64,000 nt of DNA from Syntrophomonas sp. UBA5314 (GTDB lineage: Bacteria > Bacillota > Syntrophomonadia > Syntrophomonadales > Syntrophomonadaceae): positions 2,137 to 66,136 of the forward strand of contig DHRK01000042.1 in the NCBI GenBank assembly GCA_002410325.1. The letters are read 5' to 3'. The notes below the pieces were generated by a model that ran no database searches, had not been told where the DNA came from, and worked only from the letters and a program-made list of their open reading frames with translations. A program made the translations under genes and the position numbers. Position 1 is the stretch's first letter. Each line of letters opens with the position of its first letter. Below are positions 53,755 to 62,305 of the stretch, one piece after another.

Positions 53755-53789
53755 AGGAAAAGACTGACCAATTAATACTAAAGAGGAGA

Positions 53790-54929
53790 ATGATTATGAG
53801 AAGCCGTCTATTTAAAGGTGCTGCACTGTGCATGATGCTGGTCTTGATGCTGGGTGCGCTATCTGCATGTTCAAAGAAGGGGCAAAGCGCATCAACAATT
53901 GCGGAAACGGAATATAAAACGGTTATTGACCAGAATGGCAGAACCGTAAAGGTCCCGACCAAAATTAACCGGGTGGTCGTTACCAGCATGGTGCCGGTTC
54001 CATCAGCCTTTTTCGTTGCCACCGGATCCTGCGAAAAACTGGTGGGCGTTCATCCGGCGGCCAAGAGCGCTGCGGAAGTATCTATCCTGGGTGTATTGGC
54101 TCCCGAAATATTTAAGGCTGAGACTACCTTTATCAAAGGCAGCGATCTGAATATTGAAGAGCTGCTCAAGCTAAAACCCGATGTGGTTTTTTTCCGCGGT
54201 CCCAACGGTGAAGAGTTAAAACAGCTGGAAGCGGCTGGAATTCCAGCTGTTGCTATTAAACCGATGGCCAGAGCAGACGGCAACACCCTGGAGATATATA
54301 ATTCATGGATCAAATTGATTGGCGAAGTAATGGGCCAGGAAACCAGGGCCGACGAAATCATAAATCTGGGCCGCGAAGCCGAGAAGATGGTTGCGGATCG
54401 AGTGAAAAATGTGTCTGAAGATCAAAAACCGCAGGCCATGGTTTTATATAAACACGATGATAAGAAGATCGAAATTGCCGGATCGAATTTCTTTGGCTCC
54501 TACTGGTTAAAGACTACCGGCGCCCGGGACGCAGCCCAGGAAATCAACGGCACCAAGCAAGTCAATATGGAACAGATCTATAAATGGAATCCGGATATTA
54601 TTTACATAACCAACTTCACATCCACCCTGCCCGAGGACCTGCTCAATAACACAATCACGGGGCAGGACTGGAGCAAGGTAAAAGCGGTTCAAAACGGCAA
54701 AGTATATAAGATTCCCCTGGGTATTTACCGCTGGTTCCCGCCCAGTGGGGACAGCCCCCTTATGTTGAAATGGATGGCTCAGAAAAATCAACCGGAACTG
54801 TTCAAAGATTATGATATTACTGCTGAGATCAAAAAATATTACGCCCAGGTATATAAATACAATCTCAGTGATCAACAGGTGCAGACCATTTTGAATCCCC
54901 CCCGGGAAGGTGCCAAGGATGCCCAGTAA
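53790..54929 (+). CDS. Solute-binding lipoprotein (BtuF/FhuD-like)
   Basis: A 379-residue class III solute-binding lipoprotein. The signal peptide ends in the lipobox LSAC (Cys27; Cys25 if the second ATG is used). The mature protein has VIDQNGRTVKVPTKINRVVV (typical entry of Peripla_BP_2), DLNIEELLKLKPDVVFF and NMEQIYKWNPDIIYI. Such proteins bind siderophores, heme, corrinoids or other metal complexes. Being in the nitrogenase-like operon, it probably delivers that system's substrate, metal or cofactor. Confidence 0.9.
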   Translation: MIMRSRLFKGAALCMMLVLMLGALSACSKKGQSASTIAETEYKTVIDQNGRTVKVPTKINRVVVTSMVPVPSAFFVATGSCEKLVGVHPAAKSAAEVSILGVLAPEIFKAETTFIKGSDLNIEELLKLKPDVVFFRGPNGEELKQLEAAGIPAVAIKPMARADGNTLEIYNSWIKLIGEVMGQETRADEIINLGREAEKMVADRVKNVSEDQKPQAMVLYKHDDKKIEIAGSNFFGSYWLKTTGARDAAQEINGTKQVNMEQIYKWNPDIIYITNFTSTLPEDLLNNTITGQDWSKVKAVQNGKVYKIPLGIYRWFPPSGDSPLMLKWMAQKNQPELFKDYDITAEIKKYYAQVYKYNLSDQQVQTILNPPREGAKDAQ

Positions 54930-54964
54930 AGCTTTTTTGGACGGGCGAAGGATGGACTGGTGGC

Positions 54965-56005
54965 ATGTCTGATTTACCGGGCGCCCAGGCAGGAAGTAGA
55001 TTGAGCCGCAAGATTATGGTTCTAATATTAGTGCTTGTACCCCTGATTTTGTTTGTGCTCTCGGTCTGCTACGGAAGGTATTGGATTTCACCGTCAGTTG
55101 TTTTGGACATCCTTTTTTCTAAACTCATCCCGGTGGACATCACCTGGTCAGGGCTGGAGGAATCGGTAGTCATGAGTTTGAGGGTGCCGCGGGTGCTGCT
55201 GGTTATGCTGGTGGGAGCCGGATTGGCGGTTGCCGGAGCCTCCTTTCAGGGGCTTTTCGGCAATCCACTGGTAAGCCCCGACATCCTGGGAGTGTCTGCC
55301 GGGGCCGGATTCGGAGCCGCCTTGGGCATCATGCTATGCGATCAGATGGCCGTGATTCAGATTCTGGCGTTTGCCTTCGGGATTATGGCGGTCATAATAA
55401 CCTACGCCATCAGCCATCTAAAAACCGGCACTCCTCTTTTCATGCTGGTTTTATCGGGAGTGATTACCGGCGCTTTTTTTCAGGCCATGATTTCATTAAT
55501 AAAATATCTGGCCGATCCCCATGACAAACTGCCGGCCATAATATACTGGTTGATGGGCAGTATGGCCGGTGCTACTTATCAGGACCTGTTGATAGGTGCT
55601 CCTATCATCATGGCCGGGATAGTCATCCTGCTATTGCTGCGTTGGAGGATCAATATTCTGTCTCTGGATGAAGAGGAAGCCCGTTCCCTGGGGGTGGATG
55701 TTCAACGCCTGAGATGGCTGGTCATCTTTGCCTCAACCATCATTACCGCCACCGCTGTATCCTTATGCGGAATCGTCGGATGGGTGGGGCTGGTCATTCC
55801 TCATATAGGAAGAATGCTGGTGGGACCCGACCACCGAAGGCTGCTGCCGGTATGTGTTTCACTTGGGGCCTGTTTCCTGGTGCTTATCGACAATATAGCC
55901 AGGGCAGCTACCAGTTCAGAAATACCACTGTCAATACTTACGGCGGTAATAGGAGCCCCGTTTTTTGCTTATCTCTTAAGGAAAACCGGAGGATTATGGT
56001 CATGA
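54965..56005 (+). CDS. FecCD-family ABC permease
   Basis: A 346-residue permease with ten helices of the BtuC/FecCD type. Motifs are LRVPRVLLVMLVGAGLAVAG (about 73-92), GNPLVSPDILGVSAGAGFGA and GIVGWVGLVIPHIGRMLVGP DHR-like coupling sequence near 270. It would form a homodimer with two copies of the ATPase. The start ATG lies 35 bases after the binding-protein gene, and its stop overlaps the ATPase start (ATGA). Confidence 0.93.
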   Translation: MSDLPGAQAGSRLSRKIMVLILVLVPLILFVLSVCYGRYWISPSVVLDILFSKLIPVDITWSGLEESVVMSLRVPRVLLVMLVGAGLAVAGASFQGLFGNPLVSPDILGVSAGAGFGAALGIMLCDQMAVIQILAFAFGIMAVIITYAISHLKTGTPLFMLVLSGVITGAFFQAMISLIKYLADPHDKLPAIIYWLMGSMAGATYQDLLIGAPIIMAGIVILLLLRWRINILSLDEEEARSLGVDVQRLRWLVIFASTIITATAVSLCGIVGWVGLVIPHIGRMLVGPDHRRLLPVCVSLGACFLVLIDNIARAATSSEIPLSILTAVIGAPFFAYLLRKTGGLWS

Positions 56006-56790
56006 AGATGGAAGTTCGGGATGGGGAATTTGGCTATACTAAAGACCGGCTCATTTTGAAAGACGTTAATTTTTCTATTAACGAGGGGGAAATACTGACT
56101 ATATTGGGACCCAATGGAGTGGGCAAAACCACCCTGCTGAAATGCACAACCTCCCTTTTCCAGTGGAAAAAGGGAGCAACCTATATTGATGAGATCGCCC
56201 TTTCCTCCCTGGGAAGAAACCAGGTTTGGAAGGATATGGGTTATGTGCCTCAGAGCAGCAGGGGCGCTTTTGCCTACCGGGTGTTTGACATGGTTCTTAT
56301 GGGTCGAAGTCCGCACTTGAACCTGTTTTCCCTGCCAACTAAAAAGGATAAAGATATTGCTTTGAGCTCACTTAATATGGTCGGCATACTCGATCTCAAA
56401 AATCGCTCTTGTGGAGAAATCAGTGGCGGTGAAATGCAGCTGGTGCTTATTGCCCGAGCCCTGGCCTCCCAGCCCCGCATCCTTATTCTTGACGAACCCG
56501 AATCCCACCTGGATTTGAAAAACCAGATGGTGATCCTGGATGTTTTAAAAAGAGTAGCCAAACAGGAAGGAATCAGCTGCCTGATAAATACTCATTACCC
56601 GGATCATGCTCTACAAATCGGAGACATGACTTTAATGATGGGCAAAGAGAGTCCTGCTGTCTTTGGAAAAAGCGATGCGGTTATCAGCGAAGACAACCTG
56701 AAAAAATATTTTGACGTAGATGTTAAGCTCATAAGTTATGACAGCGATGGAAAAACAATGATGACCATTGTGCCGCAGTTTAACAACTAA
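56002..56790 (+). CDS. ABC ATPase of the metallophore/corrinoid importer
   Basis: A 262-residue ATPase from ATG 56002 (overlapping the permease stop; GGAGG 9 bases upstream). It has Walker A GPNGVGKTT (about 34-42), signature EISGGEMQLVLIARAL, Walker B ILILDEPESHLD, and H-switch NTHYPDHA, all typical of BtuD/FhuC-type ATPases. It is the last gene of the six-gene operon. About 130 bases of AT-rich DNA follow before tetR; no strong terminator was seen. Confidence 0.93.
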   Translation: MKMEVRDGEFGYTKDRLILKDVNFSINEGEILTILGPNGVGKTTLLKCTTSLFQWKKGATYIDEIALSSLGRNQVWKDMGYVPQSSRGAFAYRVFDMVLMGRSPHLNLFSLPTKKDKDIALSSLNMVGILDLKNRSCGEISGGEMQLVLIARALASQPRILILDEPESHLDLKNQMVILDVLKRVAKQEGISCLINTHYPDHALQIGDMTLMMGKESPAVFGKSDAVISEDNLKKYFDVDVKLISYDSDGKTMMTIVPQFNN

Positions 56791-56884
56791 CCCAAAGCAA
56801 TAATGAAGTCTTTAAAGAGTCTGGGGAGTACCGGATTCTTTATATAGGGATCAATGTATACAGCTAAAATGGGTTTGACTATTA

Positions 56885-56913
56885 TTGACTATAAATGAAT
56901 AATCATTTAATAT
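56885..56913 (+). promoter_or_regulatory. tetR promoter with FadR-like operator in the spacer
   Basis: TTGACT (56885-56890) and TAATAT (56908-56913) are 17 bases apart. The 18-bp operator TAAATGAATAATCATTTA (56892-56909, inverted TAAATGA / TCATTTA) fills the spacer. It matches 15 of 18 bases of the site in front of lon. Confidence 0.82.
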
Positions 56914-56931
56914 ACAGTTAAGGTGATGTTT

Positions 56932-57495
56932 ATGAGATGCAGGGACGATGAGAAGCAACAGAATATCAAACGGGCGGTAATCAAGCTGATTCTGGCCGAA
57001 GGTTTTCACGGGCTTTCCATCTCCAAGATCGCTAAAGAAGCCGGTGTTTCACCGGCAACGGTTTACGTTTATTATGAAAATAAAGAAGCCATGCTCTATG
57101 ACATCTACCGGGAATGCGGCGAACAGATCTATGCCTATGTCCTGGGCCGGATAGACTGCACCAGCGGTGGGGAGCGGTTTGTGGAGTCGATGGTTCAGGC
57201 CTATTACACCTATATTGTGGAATACGGTGAAGAATTCTATTTTGTTGAACAGTTCACGAGCTGCCCGGCTCTGGTCGGCAAGTGCAGCGGGCTGGAGGGC
57301 AATGCCCGGATAATACGCCTGTTTGACGAGCTTAAAAGGAAGCGTATTATAAAGGATTTGAACAATCAGATTATTGCGGCCATTCTCTTCAACCCGGTCA
57401 AGAGCATTGCCGTAAAATATAGACAAAACCCGGATGCCAGAACCGTTCTGGCTGAATTGATACCGGTGATCCAGGAGGCTCTTTTAGCCGATTAG
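56932..57495 (+). CDS. TetR/AcrR-family regulator
   Basis: A 187-residue regulator from ATG 56932 (AAGGTGA at 6 bases). The N-terminal HTH reads IKLILAEGFHGLSISKIAKE, AGVSPATVYVYYENKEAML, a standard TetR_N domain. The C-terminal ligand pocket is aromatic-rich (FVESMVQAYYTYIVEYGEEF). The operator type (TGAATGA-like arms) resembles sites of FadR-type TetR proteins that sense acyl-CoAs, so a fatty-acyl ligand is possible (inference). It appears to control itself and lon. Confidence 0.9.
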   Translation: MRCRDDEKQQNIKRAVIKLILAEGFHGLSISKIAKEAGVSPATVYVYYENKEAMLYDIYRECGEQIYAYVLGRIDCTSGGERFVESMVQAYYTYIVEYGEEFYFVEQFTSCPALVGKCSGLEGNARIIRLFDELKRKRIIKDLNNQIIAAILFNPVKSIAVKYRQNPDARTVLAELIPVIQEALLAD

Positions 57496-57502
57496 TACCA
57501 GC

Positions 57503-57561
57503 ATAATAAGCGGGACCAGGCCAGTTTTTATAACATGAAGGTCAGCACGTCCCGCTATTAT
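57503..57561. repeat. 59-bp hairpin between tetR and lon
   Basis: ATAATAAGCGGGAC (57503-57516) and GTCCCGCTATTAT (57549-57561) are inverted with one bulged base. The loop has further short pairings. An A-run, not a T-run, follows, so it is not a normal terminator for tetR. It may be a small palindromic element or an mRNA structure. Confidence 0.55.
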
Positions 57562-57573
57562 AAAAAGGGGTTA

Positions 57574-57591
57574 TAAATGAACATTCATTTA
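57574..57591 (+). promoter_or_regulatory. TetR operator in front of lon
   Basis: TAAATGAACATTCATTTA (8-bp arms, 2-base centre) lies 19 bases before the chosen lon ATG. It nearly repeats the operator in the tetR promoter. It overlaps an upstream ATG (57577), which argues for the downstream start. Confidence 0.8.
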
Positions 57592-57609
57592 ACCGAGGGA
57601 GGCGAGGAT

Positions 57610-60009
57610 ATGAATAATGAGGACCGGAATAAAGAATTGAAGGTTGTGCCAGTAATAGATACAATTTTGCTGACCGGAATGGACTACACTTTAGCGTTTA
57701 AAAGCGAGGAATTTGCACAGCTTTTGAGCGAGCTTGACGAGCGTGCCATTGCCCTGGCGATGAAGCATAAGGGCCGGCATGACACTTTGACGGAAGAAAA
57801 CTTCTATAAAGTGGGAGTTTTGCTGCAGATTCTGGATGTCGAGCATAAGGAACAACTGGTCATGCTTAAAGTCAGGGCTCTGGAACGGGTTGAGGTTTCC
57901 GCCCTGCGCTTGGAAGGGGTGTCAATTATTGCCCGGTACGATGAAGCCGGGGATGAAAACGACCTGGACGCCAATAGCCAGGCCGAAATGCTGAACTATA
58001 TCAAAAATATCGTTCATGAGATAGGCGCCCATTTCAGGGGGGCGGAGCCGTTCTTGAAAATGATCGACCAGGAAGTAAACCTCAACGTATTGATCTGCCG
58101 GGTGGGTGAATTTATGCATATCTCCGCTCTTGACAAACAGGGACTGCTGGAAAGCCGTTCGTTAAAGGAGCGCAGCCTTAAGTTTTTAGATCACCTGATC
58201 AAACATAAGGAATCCATCAAACTGCAGTTTGAAGTGGCTGAAAAATTCAGCGAAAAGGCCAATAAAATGCACCGGGAAACGGTTTTGCGGGAGCATTTGA
58301 AGGCCATTCAGGAGGAATTGAACCAGGGGCAGGAGGAAGGCGCAGGGCCGGGCCAGGTTTATCGTGAAAAGATTGAGGCCTGCGGCATGCCTGAGGAGGT
58401 CAAGAAAACCGCTCTGCAAGAGGTCGCTAAATTGGAAAGCCAGAACCCCAGCAGCCCGGATTACAACATTATCCGCAACTATCTGGACATTCTGGTGGAG
58501 CTGCCCTGGCAGTCCGGCGAACCCAAAGAGATCGACCTCGATGCAGCCAGGCGGATTCTGAACGAACAGCACTACGGGCTGGAAAAGGTTAAGGAAAGAA
58601 TCATTCAACACCTGGCGGTTATGAAACTGAAGCATGATAAAAAGGGTTCTATATTGCTGCTGGTTGGGCCTCCGGGAATCGGTAAAACCAGTTTGGGCCG
58701 CAGCATCGCTGAAGCCCTGGGCAGAAAATATATCCGGGTCAGCCTGGGCGGCATTAAAGATGAAGCTGAAATTCGCGGACACCGCCGGACCTATATCGGG
58801 GCTTTACCCGGAAGGATCATCTCCAACCTGAGAAAGGCGGGAGAAAAGAATCCGGTTTTTGTACTGGATGAAATCGACAAGCTGATGGCTGCCTACAACG
58901 GCGATCCGGCCAGCGCGCTTTTGGAGGTGCTGGACCCCGAGCAGAACAACAGCTTTACCGATCACTACCTGGAAGTGCCCTATGATCTGTCGGAAGTGTT
59001 TTTTATCGCCACCGCCAATTCGCTGGATGGCATTCCCGGACCGCTTTTGGACCGGATGGAGACTATCGCGATATCGAGCTATACGGCCAATGAAAAGTTT
59101 CATATCGGCCAAGATCATTTAATCCCGGCGGTTCTTGCCGAACACGGCCTCGGCCATGAGCATCTGGTGATTGAGGACCAGGCCTTAAGAGATATCATCG
59201 GCAACTACACCCTGGAAGCCGGGGTGCGGGGTTTACGCAGGCAGATTGCCACCGTGGCCCGGGTGGCTTCGGAGAAGATCGTCTCCCACAAAGTGGAGCT
59301 GCCCTATGTGGTTTCAAGCGCTATGCTGGAAGAGATTCTGGGCAACACGGTTATAAGGCATGATCTGGCCCTGTCTGATAACCCGGCCGGAGTAGTCACC
59401 GGTTTAGCCTGGACCCCGGTGGGGGGAGACATTCTGTTTATCGAAGGAACGGCTATGCCGGGAAGCGGTCAGCTGACCCTTACCGGTAAACTGGGCGATG
59501 TTATGAAGGAATCAGCTCGTATTTCGCTGAGCCTGGTGAAGTCAAGGCTGGCTTTGAGCAGCATTAATTATAATTTTAAAGAGAAAGACCTGCATATCCA
59601 CGTGCCTTCCGGGGCCGTGGCCAAGGATGGGCCTTCCGCCGGAATTGCGCTGTTTACCGCCATCGCCTCGCTGATAAGCGGGGTAAAGGTGGACCCGAAG
59701 CTGGCCATGACCGGTGAAATAACCCTGCGGGGGGCGGTCCTGCCGGTCGGAGGCATTAAGGAAAAACTGCTGGCCGCCCACCGGGCCGGCATACAGAAGG
59801 TGTTAATTCCCGGTGACAATATACGCGATCTCAAAGAATTGCCGGAAGAGGTTTTGGAGCAGCTGGAGATTAAACCGGTGGAGGTCATTGAGGACGTACT
59901 GGCTGAAACGCTGGGCATCAGCCTGGCCAGTCCCCAGATAGTCCTGGAGAATGGTTTTATGCGAGAACTTCCCGGTAATGATCAAAATCAGTATATAATG
60001 GATATATAA
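57610..60009 (+). CDS. lon: Lon ATP-dependent protease
   Basis: A 799-residue Lon. I use ATG 57610 (after GGGAGGCGAGG), since the ATG at 57577 lies in the operator. The N-terminal LON substrate domain occupies about 15-210. The AAA+ module has Walker A GPPGIGKTSLG, Walker B FVLDEIDKLM and the LDRME/sensor region. The protease domain has the Ser in VAKDGPSAGIALF and the Lys in GGIKEKLLAAHRAGI. It is full length. It degrades misfolded and regulatory proteins. Direct control by a TetR regulator from the neighbouring gene is unusual for lon and suggests this may be a second, specialised copy. Confidence 0.95.
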   Translation: MNNEDRNKELKVVPVIDTILLTGMDYTLAFKSEEFAQLLSELDERAIALAMKHKGRHDTLTEENFYKVGVLLQILDVEHKEQLVMLKVRALERVEVSALRLEGVSIIARYDEAGDENDLDANSQAEMLNYIKNIVHEIGAHFRGAEPFLKMIDQEVNLNVLICRVGEFMHISALDKQGLLESRSLKERSLKFLDHLIKHKESIKLQFEVAEKFSEKANKMHRETVLREHLKAIQEELNQGQEEGAGPGQVYREKIEACGMPEEVKKTALQEVAKLESQNPSSPDYNIIRNYLDILVELPWQSGEPKEIDLDAARRILNEQHYGLEKVKERIIQHLAVMKLKHDKKGSILLLVGPPGIGKTSLGRSIAEALGRKYIRVSLGGIKDEAEIRGHRRTYIGALPGRIISNLRKAGEKNPVFVLDEIDKLMAAYNGDPASALLEVLDPEQNNSFTDHYLEVPYDLSEVFFIATANSLDGIPGPLLDRMETIAISSYTANEKFHIGQDHLIPAVLAEHGLGHEHLVIEDQALRDIIGNYTLEAGVRGLRRQIATVARVASEKIVSHKVELPYVVSSAMLEEILGNTVIRHDLALSDNPAGVVTGLAWTPVGGDILFIEGTAMPGSGQLTLTGKLGDVMKESARISLSLVKSRLALSSINYNFKEKDLHIHVPSGAVAKDGPSAGIALFTAIASLISGVKVDPKLAMTGEITLRGAVLPVGGIKEKLLAAHRAGIQKVLIPGDNIRDLKELPEEVLEQLEIKPVEVIEDVLAETLGISLASPQIVLENGFMRELPGNDQNQYIMDI

Positions 60010-60017
60010 AGGTAATA

Positions 60018-60052
60018 GAGAGGCTTGTTTGAGATAGCAAGCCTCTCTTATT
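60018..60052 (+). terminator. Rho-independent terminator of lon
   Basis: GAGAGGCTTG (60018-60027) and CAAGCCTCTC (60038-60047) form a perfect 10-bp stem with a 10-base loop, followed by TTATTT, 8 bases after the stop. Confidence 0.85.
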
Positions 60053-60108
60053 TAGATTCGGGCCTTATAAAGCCTTAACCCCTAAAGCGTATGAAGGAGA
60101 ATGAGTTG

Positions 60109-60516
60109 ATGCATGAAAAACCTGATTTACGTGAAATACTGGCAGTTGAAGTACCCCTGCATGACTTTTTGGGCATTGAGGTAGGCGAGAGCTGTGACGG
60201 AAGGGCCGAAGTACGGATTTCGGTGACACCCCGGCTGCTGAATGCCAATGGCGCCGTTCACGGGGGTGTTTTTTACACCTTGTGCGATGTAGCGGCCAGC
60301 TATGCTTTTTACATGGTGGTGCCCAGGGGGTATTATTTTGTCACCAATGATATGAATATATCCTTAGTTGCTCCGGCCTTTACAGGGGTTCTGACCGCCC
60401 GGGCCGAAGTGCTCAAAGTCGGCAAACGGATGGGCTTTGTGGAATGTAAAATATACGATCAAGATGACCGCTTGTTGGCCACCGGACGGATTAGCAAAAG
60501 CATTTTGGCCAAATGA
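60109..60516 (+). CDS. Hotdog-fold thioesterase (PaaI-like)
   Basis: A 135-residue protein from ATG 60109 (AAGGAG 8 bases before). It is a single hotdog domain with FLGIEVGESCDGRAEVRISV, the catalytic-helix motif NANGAVHGGVFYTLCDVAAS (HGG), and FVTNDMNISLVAPAFTG. Such enzymes hydrolyse acyl- or aryl-CoA thioesters in a tetramer. In a fatty-acid-using anaerobe it could manage CoA pools. It has its own terminator at 60577. Confidence 0.92.
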   Translation: MHEKPDLREILAVEVPLHDFLGIEVGESCDGRAEVRISVTPRLLNANGAVHGGVFYTLCDVAASYAFYMVVPRGYYFVTNDMNISLVAPAFTGVLTARAEVLKVGKRMGFVECKIYDQDDRLLATGRISKSILAK

Positions 60517-60576
60517 CCAACCATGCATACAAACGGATGTATATAGAAATAGTATATCTGATATTATAATAGAGTC

Positions 60577-60607
60577 GCCATGGCCTATCGCATGGCTGTT
60601 TCTTTTT
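60577..60607 (+). terminator. Terminator after the thioesterase gene
   Basis: GCCATG (60577-60582) pairs with CATGGC (60591-60596), followed by TGTTTCTTTTT. The stem is short but the T-run is good. Confidence 0.65.
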
Positions 60608-60628
60608 AGCATGGGTTAGGAGGAGCAA

Positions 60629-61294
60629 ATGAAACTGGCTATTTTCGATTTCGATGGGACCCTGTTAACGGATGATACCCTGCCTTGCCTGGGAAGGGAG
60701 TGGCTGCGGCAAAAACGTTCCCGGTCCAGGTATTATATGGTCCTGCTTTCAGTGGCCCCGGTATTGATCAAATACAAGGCCGGGCTGATGAGCCGGGAAG
60801 CCATGAAAGGCCAGGCCTTCAAGAGATTCAACCGCATCTTTACCGGAATGAGCCGGCCGGCCGTCGAAGAGTTCTTCCGGCAGGCCTACCCCAATCTGCG
60901 CCGACTGTTTAACAAAAGCGTATTGGATGAAATCGAATTGGCCCGGGAACAGGGTTTTCACTGCGTGCTTCTTTCGGGCGCTTACCTGGAACTGCTTCAA
61001 CTGGTATCCCGGGATCTGGGAATGGAAACGGTGCTGGGAGCCAGACTGGCCTTCAAAGACGGAGTGTTTGATCACCGTGGTGAAACCAGGTTTGTGGACG
61101 GTGCAGGAAAGCGTGCTTTATTGTTTGAGGCCTTCGCCGGCCAGAGTGTTGACTGGGAGCATAGCAGGGCTTTTGGCGACAGCTTTGCCGACATATGCAT
61201 CATTGAAACAGTAGGAGAGCGGGTGGCGGTTAATCCGGACCTCGAACTTTTGGAGCACGCTCAAAAAAACCGCTGGCGGATTGTCAGTACCTAG
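60629..61294 (+). CDS. HAD-superfamily phosphatase (SerB-like, IB type)
   Basis: A 221-residue hydrolase. Motif I is DFDGTLLTDD (Asp nucleophile at residue 7 and Asp9), motif II is LLSGAYLELL, and motif III/IV is AFGDSFADICIIETVGERVA. A helical cap lies between about 20 and 90 (SREAMKGQAFKRFNRIFTGM). The layout is that of HAD-IB phosphatases such as phosphoserine or phospholipid-head-group phosphatases. The RBS is AGGAGG. Substrate unknown. Confidence 0.88.
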   Translation: MKLAIFDFDGTLLTDDTLPCLGREWLRQKRSRSRYYMVLLSVAPVLIKYKAGLMSREAMKGQAFKRFNRIFTGMSRPAVEEFFRQAYPNLRRLFNKSVLDEIELAREQGFHCVLLSGAYLELLQLVSRDLGMETVLGARLAFKDGVFDHRGETRFVDGAGKRALLFEAFAGQSVDWEHSRAFGDSFADICIIETVGERVAVNPDLELLEHAQKNRWRIVST

Positions 61295-61452
61295 TCCTCT
61301 GTTAACTCTATTCGCCGTTAAAATGGGTGTGACGCCGAGCGGCAGCGGCCTGGCCGCTTAAACGGGTTACATAGAGGTTGCTGTAAAAACCGACAATAGG
61401 GTAGTATTATTATAATCCAGAAAAAAGCAAATAAGGAGAAGGGGTGTTAATA

Positions 61453-62058
61453 ATGGCTCATACTCTACCGGAACTGCCGTATGCCTACGATGCGCTGGAA
61501 CCTTTTTACGACGAAGCAACCGTAAGACTGCATCACGATATGCACCACAAAGCCTATGTCGACGGATTGAACGCGGCGGAAGGCAAACTGGCCGAAGCCA
61601 TAGAAAAAGGTGATTTCGCTTTAATAAAACATATTGAACGGGAGCTGGCTTTCCACGGCGCCGGCCATATTCTGCACACCATGTTCTGGGAAAACATGAA
61701 GCCCGGAGGCGGCGGACCGGCCAATGGGGCGGTGGCCGAGCTTATCGACCGGGATTTCGGTTCCTTTGAAAACTTTAAAAAGTTATTCTCCGCTTCAGCG
61801 GCAGCCGTCGAGGGATCGGGATGGGCCATTTTGGCCTGCAATCCGGTTTTTGAAAAGCTGGTGGTCCTGCAGGCTGAAAAACACCAGGATCTGACCCAAT
61901 GGGGCGCGGTTCCGCTGCTCATCATAGACGTCTGGGAGCATGCCTACTACCTGAAGTACCAGAACAAGCGGGCCGCCTGGATCGAAGCCTGGTGGAACCT
62001 GGTCAACTGGGACGATGTCAACCGGAGAGTATTACAGATGCAGTGCCAATGTAAATAA
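61453..62058 (+). CDS. Fe/Mn superoxide dismutase
   Basis: A 201-residue enzyme from ATG 61453 (AAGGAGAAGGGG before). It has metal ligands His27 (RLHHDMHHKAY), His74 (GHILHTMFWEN), and Asp/His in DVWEHAYYLKYQNK near 160-164. It converts superoxide to oxygen and peroxide in the cytoplasm. GGGGPANG and NWDDVNRR-type ends are normal for the family. The metal (Fe or Mn) cannot be settled by eye. It is followed by a strong terminator. Confidence 0.95.
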   Translation: MAHTLPELPYAYDALEPFYDEATVRLHHDMHHKAYVDGLNAAEGKLAEAIEKGDFALIKHIERELAFHGAGHILHTMFWENMKPGGGGPANGAVAELIDRDFGSFENFKKLFSASAAAVEGSGWAILACNPVFEKLVVLQAEKHQDLTQWGAVPLLIIDVWEHAYYLKYQNKRAAWIEAWWNLVNWDDVNRRVLQMQCQCK

Positions 62059-62070
62059 ACTGAGATATAG

Positions 62071-62105
62071 GCCCGGGTTACGCAACCCCCGGGCTTTTTA
62101 TTTTT
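62071..62105 (+). terminator. Terminator of the superoxide dismutase gene
   Basis: GCCCGGGTT and AACCCCCGGGC form a GC-rich stem around ACGC, followed by TTTTTATTTTT, 12 bases after the stop. Confidence 0.88.
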
Positions 62106-62305
62106 GAACCTCTCTAAACATCTTAACGATTTGACCAACTCACAACTGCCTTCAGACGCGAGTTGAACAATTAAATACTCACATCCTTTGCTAGCAGCCC
62201 ATACCACCTCTTGTCATACGTGGCCAATAGAGCTGCCCAGAAATATGACAATGATGTCAGGTTATTGACGCCACTTTGTGGTATCCTGAGTTTGGGTGAT
62301 GTACT

